Source: an uncultured Clostridia bacterium (GTDB taxonomy: Bacteria; Bacillota_A; Clostridia; TANB77; CAG-508). Taken from it: a stretch of 9,069 bases of DNA. The DNA lies in assembly GCA_947588915.1 (NCBI GenBank), contig CANPZA010000061.1:1-9069 (forward strand), in the 5' to 3' direction. Below the pieces are notes generated by a model, which was given only the letters and a program-made list of their open reading frames with translations, did not search any database and was not told the DNA's origin. Made by a program: the position numbers and the translations under genes. Positions 1 through 5,618 of the stretch are shown here, one piece after another (position 1 is the first letter of the stretch; every line of letters begins with the position of its first letter).

Positions 1-728
1 TTTAAATTTTTCATTATAATTTCTCTAGCATTTTTTTGAGAATACGGAAATGTAGTATTTATATCTTTTATTTTGTCAATTATATATACAGCATCTTTTG
101 CATTATTTGCAACTGCAAATGTAAGTTGTGCATCTTTGGCATTTTTTACTACCCTTAAATTTAAATTAACATTTATTGCTAGTTTATTATTATTTTCATT
201 TTCTAATAAACTGGTTGTTTCTTGTCTTAATTTTTTATAATTATTAAATATATGATCTCCATAGGTACTTAATATTTCATTATCATTCAAACTAGCATTA
301 TTTGTTACTAATGATAAAAATGAAGTATCTATATTTTTAGTTATGTCTAATCCAAAAAAGTCAAACAATTTTTGAGAATAATTTAATGTATTTGCTTGTA
401 AAAATGGTAAATATAAATTCTCCATTTCTTTTATAATAAAATGTGTTGATGTATTCCTTAAGTCAGCAATTATTTCTAGGTTTTTTCTAGTTGGATCTTT
501 TTCATTTGTGAATACTTTTTTTATACAATCTGAAAGTCCAATAGTTCTGTCAGGTTTATTTTTGAAGTATAAACTATCCATATCATTATTATTTAATATA
601 TATGATTTTAGTAAAAGCTCCCAAGCATTACAAATGAAGAATGCAAACCCTTCTAGTCTATATTTTATAGTTGGTTTATTATATATTTCTATTGCCAATA
701 AAAAAGCTTCTTGTGATTTTTCTAACAT
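1..728 (-). CDS. DUF3644 family HEPN-type protein, C-terminus cut by window edge
   Basis: Translating the minus strand from the ATG at 728 gives 242 codons without a stop, running off the left edge. It begins MLEKSQEAFLLAIEIYNKPT and continues with a segment containing FFICNAWELLLKSY (about residues 30–43) and NPDRT-like and FTNEKDPTRKN segments (about 59–83), which I recognise as the N-terminal signature of DUF3644 proteins. Residues 91–96 read RNTSTH, an Rx4H motif of the kind that forms the active site in HEPN ribonucleases. DUF3644 has been grouped with the HEPN superfamily, many members of which act in phage defence or toxin–antitoxin systems; that role here is inference. The ATG at 728 has no Shine-Dalgarno sequence, whereas an out-of-frame ATG at 766 does, so the true start may be 766 with a one-base loss between. 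The family is confident; RNase activity is unproven. The C-terminal part and downstream context lie outside the window. Confidence 0.82.
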   Translation of the reverse strand, partial: MLEKSQEAFLLAIEIYNKPTIKYRLEGFAFFICNAWELLLKSYILNNNDMDSLYFKNKPDRTIGLSDCIKKVFTNEKDPTRKNLEIIADLRNTSTHFIIKEMENLYLPFLQANTLNYSQKLFDFFGLDITKNIDTSFLSLVTNNASLNDNEILSTYGDHIFNNYKKLRQETTSLLENENNNKLAINVNLNLRVVKNAKDAQLTFAVANNAKDAVYIIDKIKDINTTFPYSQKNAREIIMKNL

Positions 729-736
729 TTTATCTA

Positions 737-780
737 TTAATCATTTTTATTTTGTTTTTCTTCCATATTTGATGTCTCCT
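737..780 (-). other. Ribosome binding site and 9-residue ORF ahead of the DUF3644 gene
   Basis: On the minus strand an AGGAG (780–776) lies 9 nt before an ATG at 766 that encodes only MEEKQNKND before TAA at 739–737. The DUF3644 frame starts 8 nt further on at 728 without its own ribosome binding site. If one base is added in the TT at about 741–742, the two frames join as MEEKQNKND-LIDKMLEKSQEAF, which looks like a natural N-terminus. So this is either the true start displaced by a one-base deletion (or sequencing error), or a leader peptide whose termination allows reinitiation. Confidence 0.55.
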
Positions 781-822
781 TTGGTTTATGTAGTAAAATT
801 TTTAATTCTAGTATTTTATAAA

Positions 823-851
823 ATAATATCACAAAAAGTTGATATTTTCAA
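823..851 (-). promoter_or_regulatory. Sigma-A-like promoter for the DUF3644 gene
   Basis: On the minus strand TTGAAA (851–846) and TATTAT (828–823) are separated by 17 nt, and TG occurs just before the -10 box. Transcription would start near 816, about 50 nt before the ATG at 766. The gene therefore appears to be its own transcription unit. Confidence 0.6.
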
Positions 852-972
852 TTAAGTTATGCTTTTTATATACAATAATTACCATTTATAAACAGATATA
901 TATTTTTAAAAAATATTGATAATTTTTTAGACTTATGATAAAGTATATTTAATAAATCGAATTATAATAAGA

Positions 973-1022
973 GAGCTTGAACCAAAGTATGTTTTTTTCA
1001 CATACCTGTTTCGTAATCGCTC
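973..1022. other. Imperfect 50-nt hairpin in the non-coding stretch 855–1137
   Basis: Three stacked stems can form: GAGC/GCTC outside, GAA..CA(G/A) with its partner in the middle, and a perfect 6-bp GTATGT/ACATAC stem inside with a 6-nt loop. Read as RNA from the minus strand, the middle stem has a G-U pair and one A·G mismatch; from the plus strand it has C·U and A·C mismatches. The minus strand folds slightly better. It lies upstream of both the DUF3644 gene (minus) and the PH-domain gene (plus). A TATAAT at 963–968 on the plus strand sits just before it, without a clear -35. It matches no riboswitch I recognise. The rest of 855–1137 is AT-rich sequence with no gene. Confidence 0.4.
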
Positions 1023-1085
1023 CAATACTTATGATATTAGTATATTTTTATGTACTTTTACGTATATATACTTTTTTAAAATAAG

Positions 1086-1115
1086 TTTACAGTATATAAA
1101 TTATATAAATATATT
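1086..1115 (+). promoter_or_regulatory. Candidate promoter for the PH-domain gene
   Basis: TTTACA (1086–1091) is followed after 18 nt by TATATT (1110–1115). Transcription would start near 1122, giving a short leader containing the GAGGAG ribosome binding site that precedes the ATG at 1138. The surroundings are so AT-rich that this assignment is only moderate. Confidence 0.4.
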
Positions 1116-1137
1116 TAAATAAATTGAGGAGATTTAT

Positions 1138-1746
1138 ATGATAGAAGAATTAAAATTAGCAGTTGGAGCTAACGAAAATATTTTATATGAGGGAAAACCA
1201 GATAAAAAATGTTATATATTTGAAAGCATATTTAATCCATTACTTCCATTTGCTTTGCTATGGGCTATTATTGATTTTGGTGTTATTGGCTCAGCTTTGA
1301 TTTCAGGTGAGTCTGGTATGACTCTTATCCTTATTCCATTCATGTTATTTCATTTAATGCCAGTTTGGATATATTTAGGTGGAGTTTTGTTTACAATTAG
1401 AAGGTATAAAAATACAGCATATATTATTACAGATAAGGCTATATATGTGTCAAATGGAGTATTTACACGTAATATTAATACGAAACCTTTTGCAGAGCTT
1501 TCACATATTGATTTGCATAGAGGTGTATTTGACCAGATGTTTAATGTTGGAGATATAATAGCAACAAGTAGCCAGTTAAATCAAAAGGGCGTAGCTGTAA
1601 CTATTGCAATTAACAGTATTTCAGACTATATGACAGTATATAATTTAGTTAAAAAGTTACAAACTGATATTTATACCGACATAATGTATCCTAACGATAA
1701 AAGACCTGCTGAAAATCATGGCTACAAAACAGAATATAAAGGATAG
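1138..1746 (+). CDS. PH domain-containing membrane protein (bPH_2 type)
   Basis: This 202-residue protein starts at an ATG behind GAGGAG with good spacing. Residues 31–55 and 62–86 form two hydrophobic membrane segments joined by a short loop, followed by basic residues (TIRRYK, 86–91). Residues about 93–176 form a bacterial PH-like domain (former DUF304/YdbS type), recognisable from YIITDKAIYVSNGVF, then the F.EL..ID.....FDQ.FNVGDI pattern typical of the family. The tail ends with NDKRPAENHGYKTEYKG, polar and probably unstructured. Bacterial PH domains of this class are membrane-associated modules with no known enzymatic activity, and the specific job is unknown. The gene stands alone: it is divergent from the DUF3644 gene and convergent with the alkD-like gene. 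Confidence 0.85.
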   Translation: MIEELKLAVGANENILYEGKPDKKCYIFESIFNPLLPFALLWAIIDFGVIGSALISGESGMTLILIPFMLFHLMPVWIYLGGVLFTIRRYKNTAYIITDKAIYVSNGVFTRNINTKPFAELSHIDLHRGVFDQMFNVGDIIATSSQLNQKGVAVTIAINSISDYMTVYNLVKKLQTDIYTDIMYPNDKRPAENHGYKTEYKG

Positions 1747-1783
1747 TTTGCGTTATATACGTTCTGCTATAAACAATAAAAAT

Positions 1784-1807
1784 ATTCCATGAAATAAATC
1801 ATGGAAT
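1784..1807 (-). terminator. Probable intrinsic terminator of the alkD-like gene
   Basis: ATTCCATGA (1784–1792) and TCATGGAAT (1799–1807) form a perfect 9-bp stem with a 6-nt loop. On the minus strand the stem is followed by ATTTTTATTGTTT (1783–1771), a U-rich tail. On the plus strand no U-tract follows. It lies about 125 nt past the alkD-like stop codon. Confidence 0.45.
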
Positions 1808-1820
1808 AAATCATGGAATG
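1793..1820. repeat. 12-bp tandem repeat AATAAATCATGG, 2.3 copies
   Basis: AATAAATCATGG occurs at 1793–1804 and 1805–1816 and continues as AATG. The duplication copies one arm of the adjacent hairpin, so the single ATTCCATGA arm at 1784–1792 can pair with either TCATGGAAT (1799–1807 or 1811–1819). Confidence 0.75.
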
Positions 1821-1838
1821 TAGTAAAACGAGGATTAT

Positions 1839-1862
1839 ATGAAAAAACAAGAAAATAGTTAA
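1839..1862 (+). other. Tiny ORF (MKKQENS) with ribosome binding site
   Basis: GAGG at 1830–1833 lies 5 nt before an ATG at 1839, followed by six lysine/glutamine-rich codons and TAA. It looks like the start of a gene whose body is missing, but it may be chance in AT-rich sequence. Nothing shows that it is translated. Confidence 0.2.
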
Positions 1863-1894
1863 CTAGTATACTAATAATATAATATACATTTATG

Positions 1895-1925
1895 AACGTC
1901 ATGTGAACTAAAGATGCACGTTTTG
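1895..1925 (+). terminator. Weak terminator candidate after the PH-domain gene
   Basis: AACGTCAT (1895–1902) pairs with ATGcACGTT (1914–1922) with one bulged C, followed by a short TTTT run ending at 1924. The stem is AT-moderate and the U-tract short. It sits in the convergent gap between the PH-domain gene and the alkD-like gene. Confidence 0.3.
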
Positions 1926-1931
1926 TAAATA

Positions 1932-2621
1932 TTATCTTTTCATTTTCTTTATAACTTCTTTATCATGATTTGAAACTTTGTATGATTCACATATTTTTTG
2001 AACTACTTTTTTGTAGCACAAATCAGATATTTTACAATTTTTCAAATAAGTTAAAGTTATTTCTTTATACTCTGTATAGCATGTAGCAAGAAGCCAAGCG
2101 ATTCCCATCATATCGTAATATCCAACTTCATCTATTTTGTCTATAATTTCAAAAATTTTATTTATATATTTCTCATTTATATAATAATTAAGACACATTA
2201 TAGCAAAAAATCTAATTTCAAATTCTCTGTTTGATTTTGCATAAGTTAAAATATAGTCCCATACTTTTTCGGGATATTTTTTTGCGATTTTTAACGTATT
2301 ACAAAAACTATCACAAACAGACCAATTTGTTATTTTAGGAATAAATATATTACATAGCTCTAAAACATCATCTATATTTAAATTGCAATATCCAATAACG
2401 AAGCCTTGTAATATCAACTCTTCAAAATAATCATTTTTAGCGTTTTTAATATATTTTTTAACATCATTTTCTTTTGCAATTCTTTTTGCAAACGTTCTAA
2501 GAATTGGCAATCTTACACCAATTATATTAGAAGAGTTAGGTATGAGTTTAGAGGAAAATTCCATGTATTTTGTATCTTTGTTTCCTTTCAAAAAAAATAG
2601 GATATCATCATTTGAAATCAA
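1932..2621 (-). CDS. DNA alkylation repair protein, AlkD-like HEAT-repeat glycosylase
   Basis: The product is 229 residues from a TTG at 2621, matching the usual family length of about 225–235. I chose TTG because GGAGGT (2634–2629) lies 7 nt upstream. An in-frame ATG at 2669 has no ribosome binding site and would add 16 residues not typical of the family. The segment YMEFSSKLIPN...IIGVR.P.LR near the N-terminus, NWSVCDSFC in the middle and QKICESYKVS near the C-terminus are family signatures (Pfam DNA_alkylation). By alignment to Bacillus cereus AlkD (W109, D113, R148), W100 and D104 of NWSVCD and R137 of EIRFFAIM occupy the catalytic positions. AlkD enzymes remove 3- and 7-alkylpurines from DNA without flipping the base, using an all-helical HEAT-like fold. 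The gene is monocistronic and divergent from maf. Confidence 0.88.
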   Translation of the reverse strand: MISNDDILFFLKGNKDTKYMEFSSKLIPNSSNIIGVRLPILRTFAKRIAKENDVKKYIKNAKNDYFEELILQGFVIGYCNLNIDDVLELCNIFIPKITNWSVCDSFCNTLKIAKKYPEKVWDYILTYAKSNREFEIRFFAIMCLNYYINEKYINKIFEIIDKIDEVGYYDMMGIAWLLATCYTEYKEITLTYLKNCKISDLCYKKVVQKICESYKVSNHDKEVIKKMKR

Positions 2622-2689
2622 TGCGTTTACCTCCGTTTTTATATACAATTTGAATTTAGTACTTAGCATTTTAGAAACTTTACTAATCG

Positions 2690-2703
2690 CTTGTTATAAC
2701 AAG
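2690..2703. promoter_or_regulatory. Perfect 14-bp palindrome in the alkD-like leader
   Basis: CTTGTTATAACAAG is perfectly self-complementary. It lies just downstream of the alkD-like -10 box, at about +25 to +38 of the expected transcript, where a repressor could bind. No regulator is known from the sequence. Confidence 0.35.
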
Positions 2704-2731
2704 TTAAACATTATTAACTACTACCATTTAC

Positions 2732-2740
2732 ATTATATCA
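2732..2740 (-). promoter_or_regulatory. Extended -10 promoter of the alkD-like gene
   Basis: On the minus strand TGA-TATAAT (2740–2732) is a consensus extended -10 element. No good -35 is present at the right distance. The leader to the TTG start would be about 105 nt. Confidence 0.5.
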
Positions 2741-2743
2741 CAA

Positions 2744-2766
2744 TATACATTTTAAATAAATGTATA
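2744..2766. promoter_or_regulatory. 9-bp inverted repeat between the divergent alkD-like and maf genes
   Basis: TATACATTT (2744–2752) and AAATGTATA (2758–2766) form a perfect inverted repeat with a 5-nt centre. It covers the -35 region of the alkD-like promoter and overlaps a plus-strand TATAAT (2763–2768). It is a candidate operator, but the all-AT composition makes chance dyads fairly common. Confidence 0.3.
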
Positions 2767-2814
2767 ATATTTTGCTAAAGTAATATAAAAAGGTAGCATT
2801 TTAATAATAATATA

Positions 2815-2823
2815 TGTTATACT
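2815..2823 (+). promoter_or_regulatory. Extended -10 promoter of the maf operon
   Basis: TGT-TATACT (2815–2823) is an extended -10 box; there is no clear -35. Transcription would start near 2830, about 21 nt before the maf ATG, and the leader carries AAAGGTG as ribosome binding site. Confidence 0.5.
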
Positions 2824-2850
2824 ATCACTAGATTAATAAAAGGTGAAAAT

Positions 2851-3429
2851 ATGAAAATAATATTGGCATCTAAGTCTCCAAGAAGAAAAGAAATATTGGA
2901 GATGTTAGATATAGATTTTGAAATATTTGAAAGTACCAAAGAAGAGCTATTAGAAGAAAATTTGGAAATAGAAAAGCAAGTACAAAACTTGGCTTACAAT
3001 AAAGCAAAAGACGTATTTGAAAGAACAAGTGGAGACAGAATTGTAATAGGAGCAGATACGATGGTAGCAGACGATGATGGAAATGTCTTTGGAAAGCCTA
3101 AAACAAAAGAGGATGCTATAAAAATGTTAAATGCGTTAAATAACAAAAGGCATAAAGTAGTAACGGGTTTATGTATATTAATTCAAAAAGATGGAAAGTA
3201 TATTGAAAATATAGATTATGATAAAGCATATGTATATTTTGAAAATATGACACAAGAAGAAATAGAAAAATGGATAGATACAGGTGAGGCCTATGATAAA
3301 GCAGGTGGATACGCGGTGCAAGGCAAATTTGCAAAACATATAGAGAAAATAGACGGAAATTACATGACTGTTAAAGGCCTTCCAATACATAAGGTATATA
3401 AAATACTAAAGATGTATATTGATATATAA
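2851..3429 (+). CDS. maf: Maf family nucleoside triphosphate pyrophosphatase
   Basis: The protein is 192 residues, normal for the Maf/YhdE family. The N-terminal LASKSPRRKEIL (about 5–16) carries the SxSPRR nucleotide-binding motif. GADTMV (about 68–73) and FGKPKT (about 80–85) supply the conserved acidic/metal and lysine positions. YDKAGGYAVQGKFAKHI and the following GNYMTVKGLP are also family hallmarks. Maf proteins hydrolyse dTTP, UTP or modified nucleotides to the monophosphate and pyrophosphate. They are thought to clean the nucleotide pool and have been linked to arrest of septum formation. It is the first gene of a likely three-gene operon; the antiporter gene begins 23 nt after its stop. 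Substrate choice (dTTP/UTP versus CTP or 7-methyl-GTP) cannot be settled by eye. Confidence 0.95.
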   Translation: MKIILASKSPRRKEILEMLDIDFEIFESTKEELLEENLEIEKQVQNLAYNKAKDVFERTSGDRIVIGADTMVADDDGNVFGKPKTKEDAIKMLNALNNKRHKVVTGLCILIQKDGKYIENIDYDKAYVYFENMTQEEIEKWIDTGEAYDKAGGYAVQGKFAKHIEKIDGNYMTVKGLPIHKVYKILKMYIDI

Positions 3430-3452
3430 TAACTTAAGGAGAAATAAGAGGT

Positions 3453-4496
3453 ATGAATATATTGCTTAGCATAGCCATAATGGCTGTAGGACTTATAATG
3501 TTAGTAAAAGGTGCAGACATATTTGTTGACGCGGGTTCAAATATAGGAAGAATATTTAAAATAAGTGAAATATTAATAGGACTTACATTTGTGTGTGTAG
3601 GTACTGGACTTCCAGAACTACTACTTTCTATAACAGGATCGCTAAAGGGAAATAATGATTTTGTTATAGGTAATATTGTGGGAACAAATATATTTAATAT
3701 GTGTTGCATACTTGGGATGATATGTATAATGAATCCACTAAGATTGTTAAGACAAACTGTTAGAAAAGACATGAATATGAGTTTGCTTTCAAGTGTAATA
3801 CTATTTGTAGTATTACTTGATACTTTTGGAACAGATTTAAAAGTTAATGTTATATCTAGAACTGACGGAATAATTTTGCTATTATTTTTCGCTGTTTTTA
3901 TGTATTATACTTTATATGAGTTTGGGGAATATTTAAGAGATAGAAGAGAAAAAAAGTATAAAGAAAGAATGGAGAAAAAAGCAAAAGGAGAAACTGTTCC
4001 AGAGGAAAAAACAGAGCCACGTGTTCTTACGATGAAAGATGTCAAAGGTATATTAAAGAATTTTGTAATAGGTATAATTGGAGCTTTCATGGTATATTTT
4101 GGCGCACAAATGACTGTAAATAGTGCAGTTGATATAGCAAACTATTTTAATATAAGTCAAACATTTATATCAATAGTGATAATAGCTGTAGGAACTTCGC
4201 TTCCTGAGATAAGCACATCAATAGCTGCAATAAAGAAAAATAGAATAAATATTGCAATAGGAAATTTAATAGGAAGCAACATGTTTAATACGTTATTTGT
4301 GCTTGGAAGTTCAGCACTTGCTAATCCTATAACTATAAGTGAAACATCGCTTTTAGTAGATTGTGCCTTTTTTATACTAGTATGTTTAGTTATGGTAATG
4401 TTTACAAAAAGAAAAGCAGAAATAACCAGAACAGAAGGTTTGACCCTTATAAGTATATACATAGTGTATATCTCATATGTAATATTTAGAAGATAA
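3453..4496 (+). CDS. Calcium/sodium antiporter, CaCA family (YrbG/CaxA-like)
   Basis: This 347-residue membrane protein has the two inverted alpha-repeats of cation/calcium exchangers. The first repeat contains GTGLPELLLS (50–59) followed by GNIVGTNIFN (73–82). The second contains GTSLPEISTS (247–256) followed by GNLIGSNMFN (270–279). The glutamates E55 and E252 of the two LPE motifs are the expected ion ligands. About ten hydrophobic helices flank a charged cytoplasmic loop at about 160–198 that is rich in lysine and glutamate. Family members exchange Ca2+ for Na+ or H+ across the cell membrane. AAGGAG at 3436–3441 is 11 nt before the ATG, slightly long. It lies 23 nt after maf and 18 nt before the E2-like gene, suggesting co-transcription. 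The exact exchanged ions are not certain. Confidence 0.93.
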   Translation: MNILLSIAIMAVGLIMLVKGADIFVDAGSNIGRIFKISEILIGLTFVCVGTGLPELLLSITGSLKGNNDFVIGNIVGTNIFNMCCILGMICIMNPLRLLRQTVRKDMNMSLLSSVILFVVLLDTFGTDLKVNVISRTDGIILLLFFAVFMYYTLYEFGEYLRDRREKKYKERMEKKAKGETVPEEKTEPRVLTMKDVKGILKNFVIGIIGAFMVYFGAQMTVNSAVDIANYFNISQTFISIVIIAVGTSLPEISTSIAAIKKNRINIAIGNLIGSNMFNTLFVLGSSALANPITISETSLLVDCAFFILVCLVMVMFTKRKAEITRTEGLTLISIYIVYISYVIFRR

Positions 4497-4514
4497 TAAT
4501 TAGGAGGAATTATT

Positions 4515-5345
4515 ATGTTTGGAAAAAGACCTGATGGAGTAAGAGTAAAGAAAATAGACGACCCTTTATACAAAGTAATACCGTATATAGCTAAAAATAG
4601 AAGTGACTTACAAGTGTTTTTTGAAGATAAAATATATACGGAGGGAGTAACTGCATACATTAAAAAGAAAAAAGATGAAGGTATACGTATTACACATACG
4701 GATATTGTAGTATCTGCTCTTGCAAAGGTCCTATATGAAAGACCAAATATTAATCGCTTTATAATAAACAGAAAAATATATCAAAGAAAAGAATGTACGA
4801 TTTCTCTTGCAGCAAAGAAAAAATTGCAAGATGATGCTACAGAAACTATCGTAAAACTTAATATAAAGCCGGAAGATAATATATTTGATGTTTCAAGCCA
4901 AATTAGTCAAGCAACTTTAGAAAATAAAAAAGAAGGTACAAAAAATAGTGAGAATAAAGCTGTAACTTCTATAACATCTTTACCTAACTTTTTGATTAGA
5001 ACAATTGTTGCATTTAAAATGTGTTTGGACAAACATGATATGCTTTCAAAAAAAGATATAGAAACCTCTCCATTTCATACTAGTGCGTTTCTAACCAATA
5101 CAGGCTCTTTTGGGATAAATTCAACATATCATAATATATATAATTTTGGGACAACTAGTATATTCTTTACGATGGGCGCAAAAAAGTATGAAAAAGACAT
5201 AGAGGGTAATATTAGAGAATATATAGATTTTAAAATTGTAGCAGATGGAAGAATTTGTGATGAGTTATACTATGCAAAATCTTTTGCGCTACTTAAAAAG
5301 TATATAGAAGCGCCAGATATCTTGGAGAAAAAAGAGGAAGAATAA
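4515..5345 (+). CDS. Stand-alone 2-oxo acid dehydrogenase E2-like (CAT-fold) protein, degenerate active site
   Basis: This 276-residue protein starts behind a strong AGGAGG (4502–4507). It resembles the catalytic core of 2-oxo acid dehydrogenase acyltransferases (E2), but no lipoyl domain and no E1/E3-binding domain precede it. Recognisable parts are ITHTDIVVSALAKVL (59–73), RPNINRFIINRKIYQR (76–91), HTSAFLTNTGSFGI (188–201) and YNFGTTSIFFTMG (209–221). In true E2 enzymes the catalytic motif is DHRxxDG. Here the corresponding stretch is DGRICDE (244–250), so the catalytic histidine is a glycine and the final glycine a glutamate. CoA-dependent acyl transfer by the usual mechanism is therefore unlikely. 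Similar stand-alone proteins occur in gut Clostridia, from memory, and their function is unknown. It is the last gene of the maf operon, ending 18 nt before a strong terminator. No E1 or E3 genes are nearby. Confidence 0.8.
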   Translation: MFGKRPDGVRVKKIDDPLYKVIPYIAKNRSDLQVFFEDKIYTEGVTAYIKKKKDEGIRITHTDIVVSALAKVLYERPNINRFIINRKIYQRKECTISLAAKKKLQDDATETIVKLNIKPEDNIFDVSSQISQATLENKKEGTKNSENKAVTSITSLPNFLIRTIVAFKMCLDKHDMLSKKDIETSPFHTSAFLTNTGSFGINSTYHNIYNFGTTSIFFTMGAKKYEKDIEGNIREYIDFKIVADGRICDELYYAKSFALLKKYIEAPDILEKKEEE

Positions 5346-5363
5346 TTAAATAGAGTAATATGT

Positions 5364-5397
5364 AAAAATGGATAGATGAAAATTCTGTCCATTTTTT
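5364..5397 (+). terminator. Rho-independent terminator of the maf operon
   Basis: AAAAATGGA (5364–5372) pairs with TCCATTTTT, extended inward by a T·G wobble and AGA/TCT, giving about 13 bp closed by a 7-nt loop. A run of six T ends at 5397. Confidence 0.9.
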
Positions 5398-5426
5398 GCC
5401 ATTAATACATATTTTAAAAAAATTGC

Positions 5427-5455
5427 TTGCATATTAACAAAAATAATTATATAAT
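5427..5455 (+). promoter_or_regulatory. Sigma-A promoter of rny
   Basis: TTGCAT (5427–5432) and TATAAT (5450–5455) are 17 nt apart, ideal spacing. Transcription would start near 5462, giving a leader of about 157 nt. The 5398–5618 gap otherwise holds no gene. Confidence 0.75.
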
Positions 5456-5538
5456 CTATAATAGGTATACTAGATGTATATCAGGCAATATATATGGACA
5501 TAAAATAAAATAATCAATATCAAATATATAAAAGATAT

Positions 5539-5560
5539 ACTTAATTTTGCGTAATTAAGT
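5539..5560 (+). promoter_or_regulatory. Hairpin in the rny leader
   Basis: ACTTAATT (5539–5546) and AATTAAGT (5553–5560) form a perfect 8-bp, all-but-AT stem with loop TTGCGT. It is not followed by a U-tract. It could be a processing or protein-binding site in the leader, but its AT-rich stem is weak. Confidence 0.35.
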
Positions 5561-5618
5561 TATAAAATAAATATGATGGATGTTGAACATTGAAAATTTA
5601 ATATTAATGGAGGTTATT

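Noticed and set aside
508..855. Plus-strand 115-codon open frame
   Set aside because: It is antisense to the DUF3644 frame, has no ribosome binding site and its product is a low-complexity hydrophobic string.
971..1023. Known riboswitch in the non-coding region before the PH-domain gene
   Set aside because: I compared it from memory with purine, preQ1, THF, SAM and c-di-GMP types and found no matching core.
1776..1862. CRISPR-like repeats
   Set aside because: Only two direct 12-bp copies with no spacers; it is a tandem duplication.
4157..4660. Minus-strand 167-codon open frame
   Set aside because: It is a mirror of the antiporter and E2-like genes, whose family motifs are unmistakable on the plus strand.
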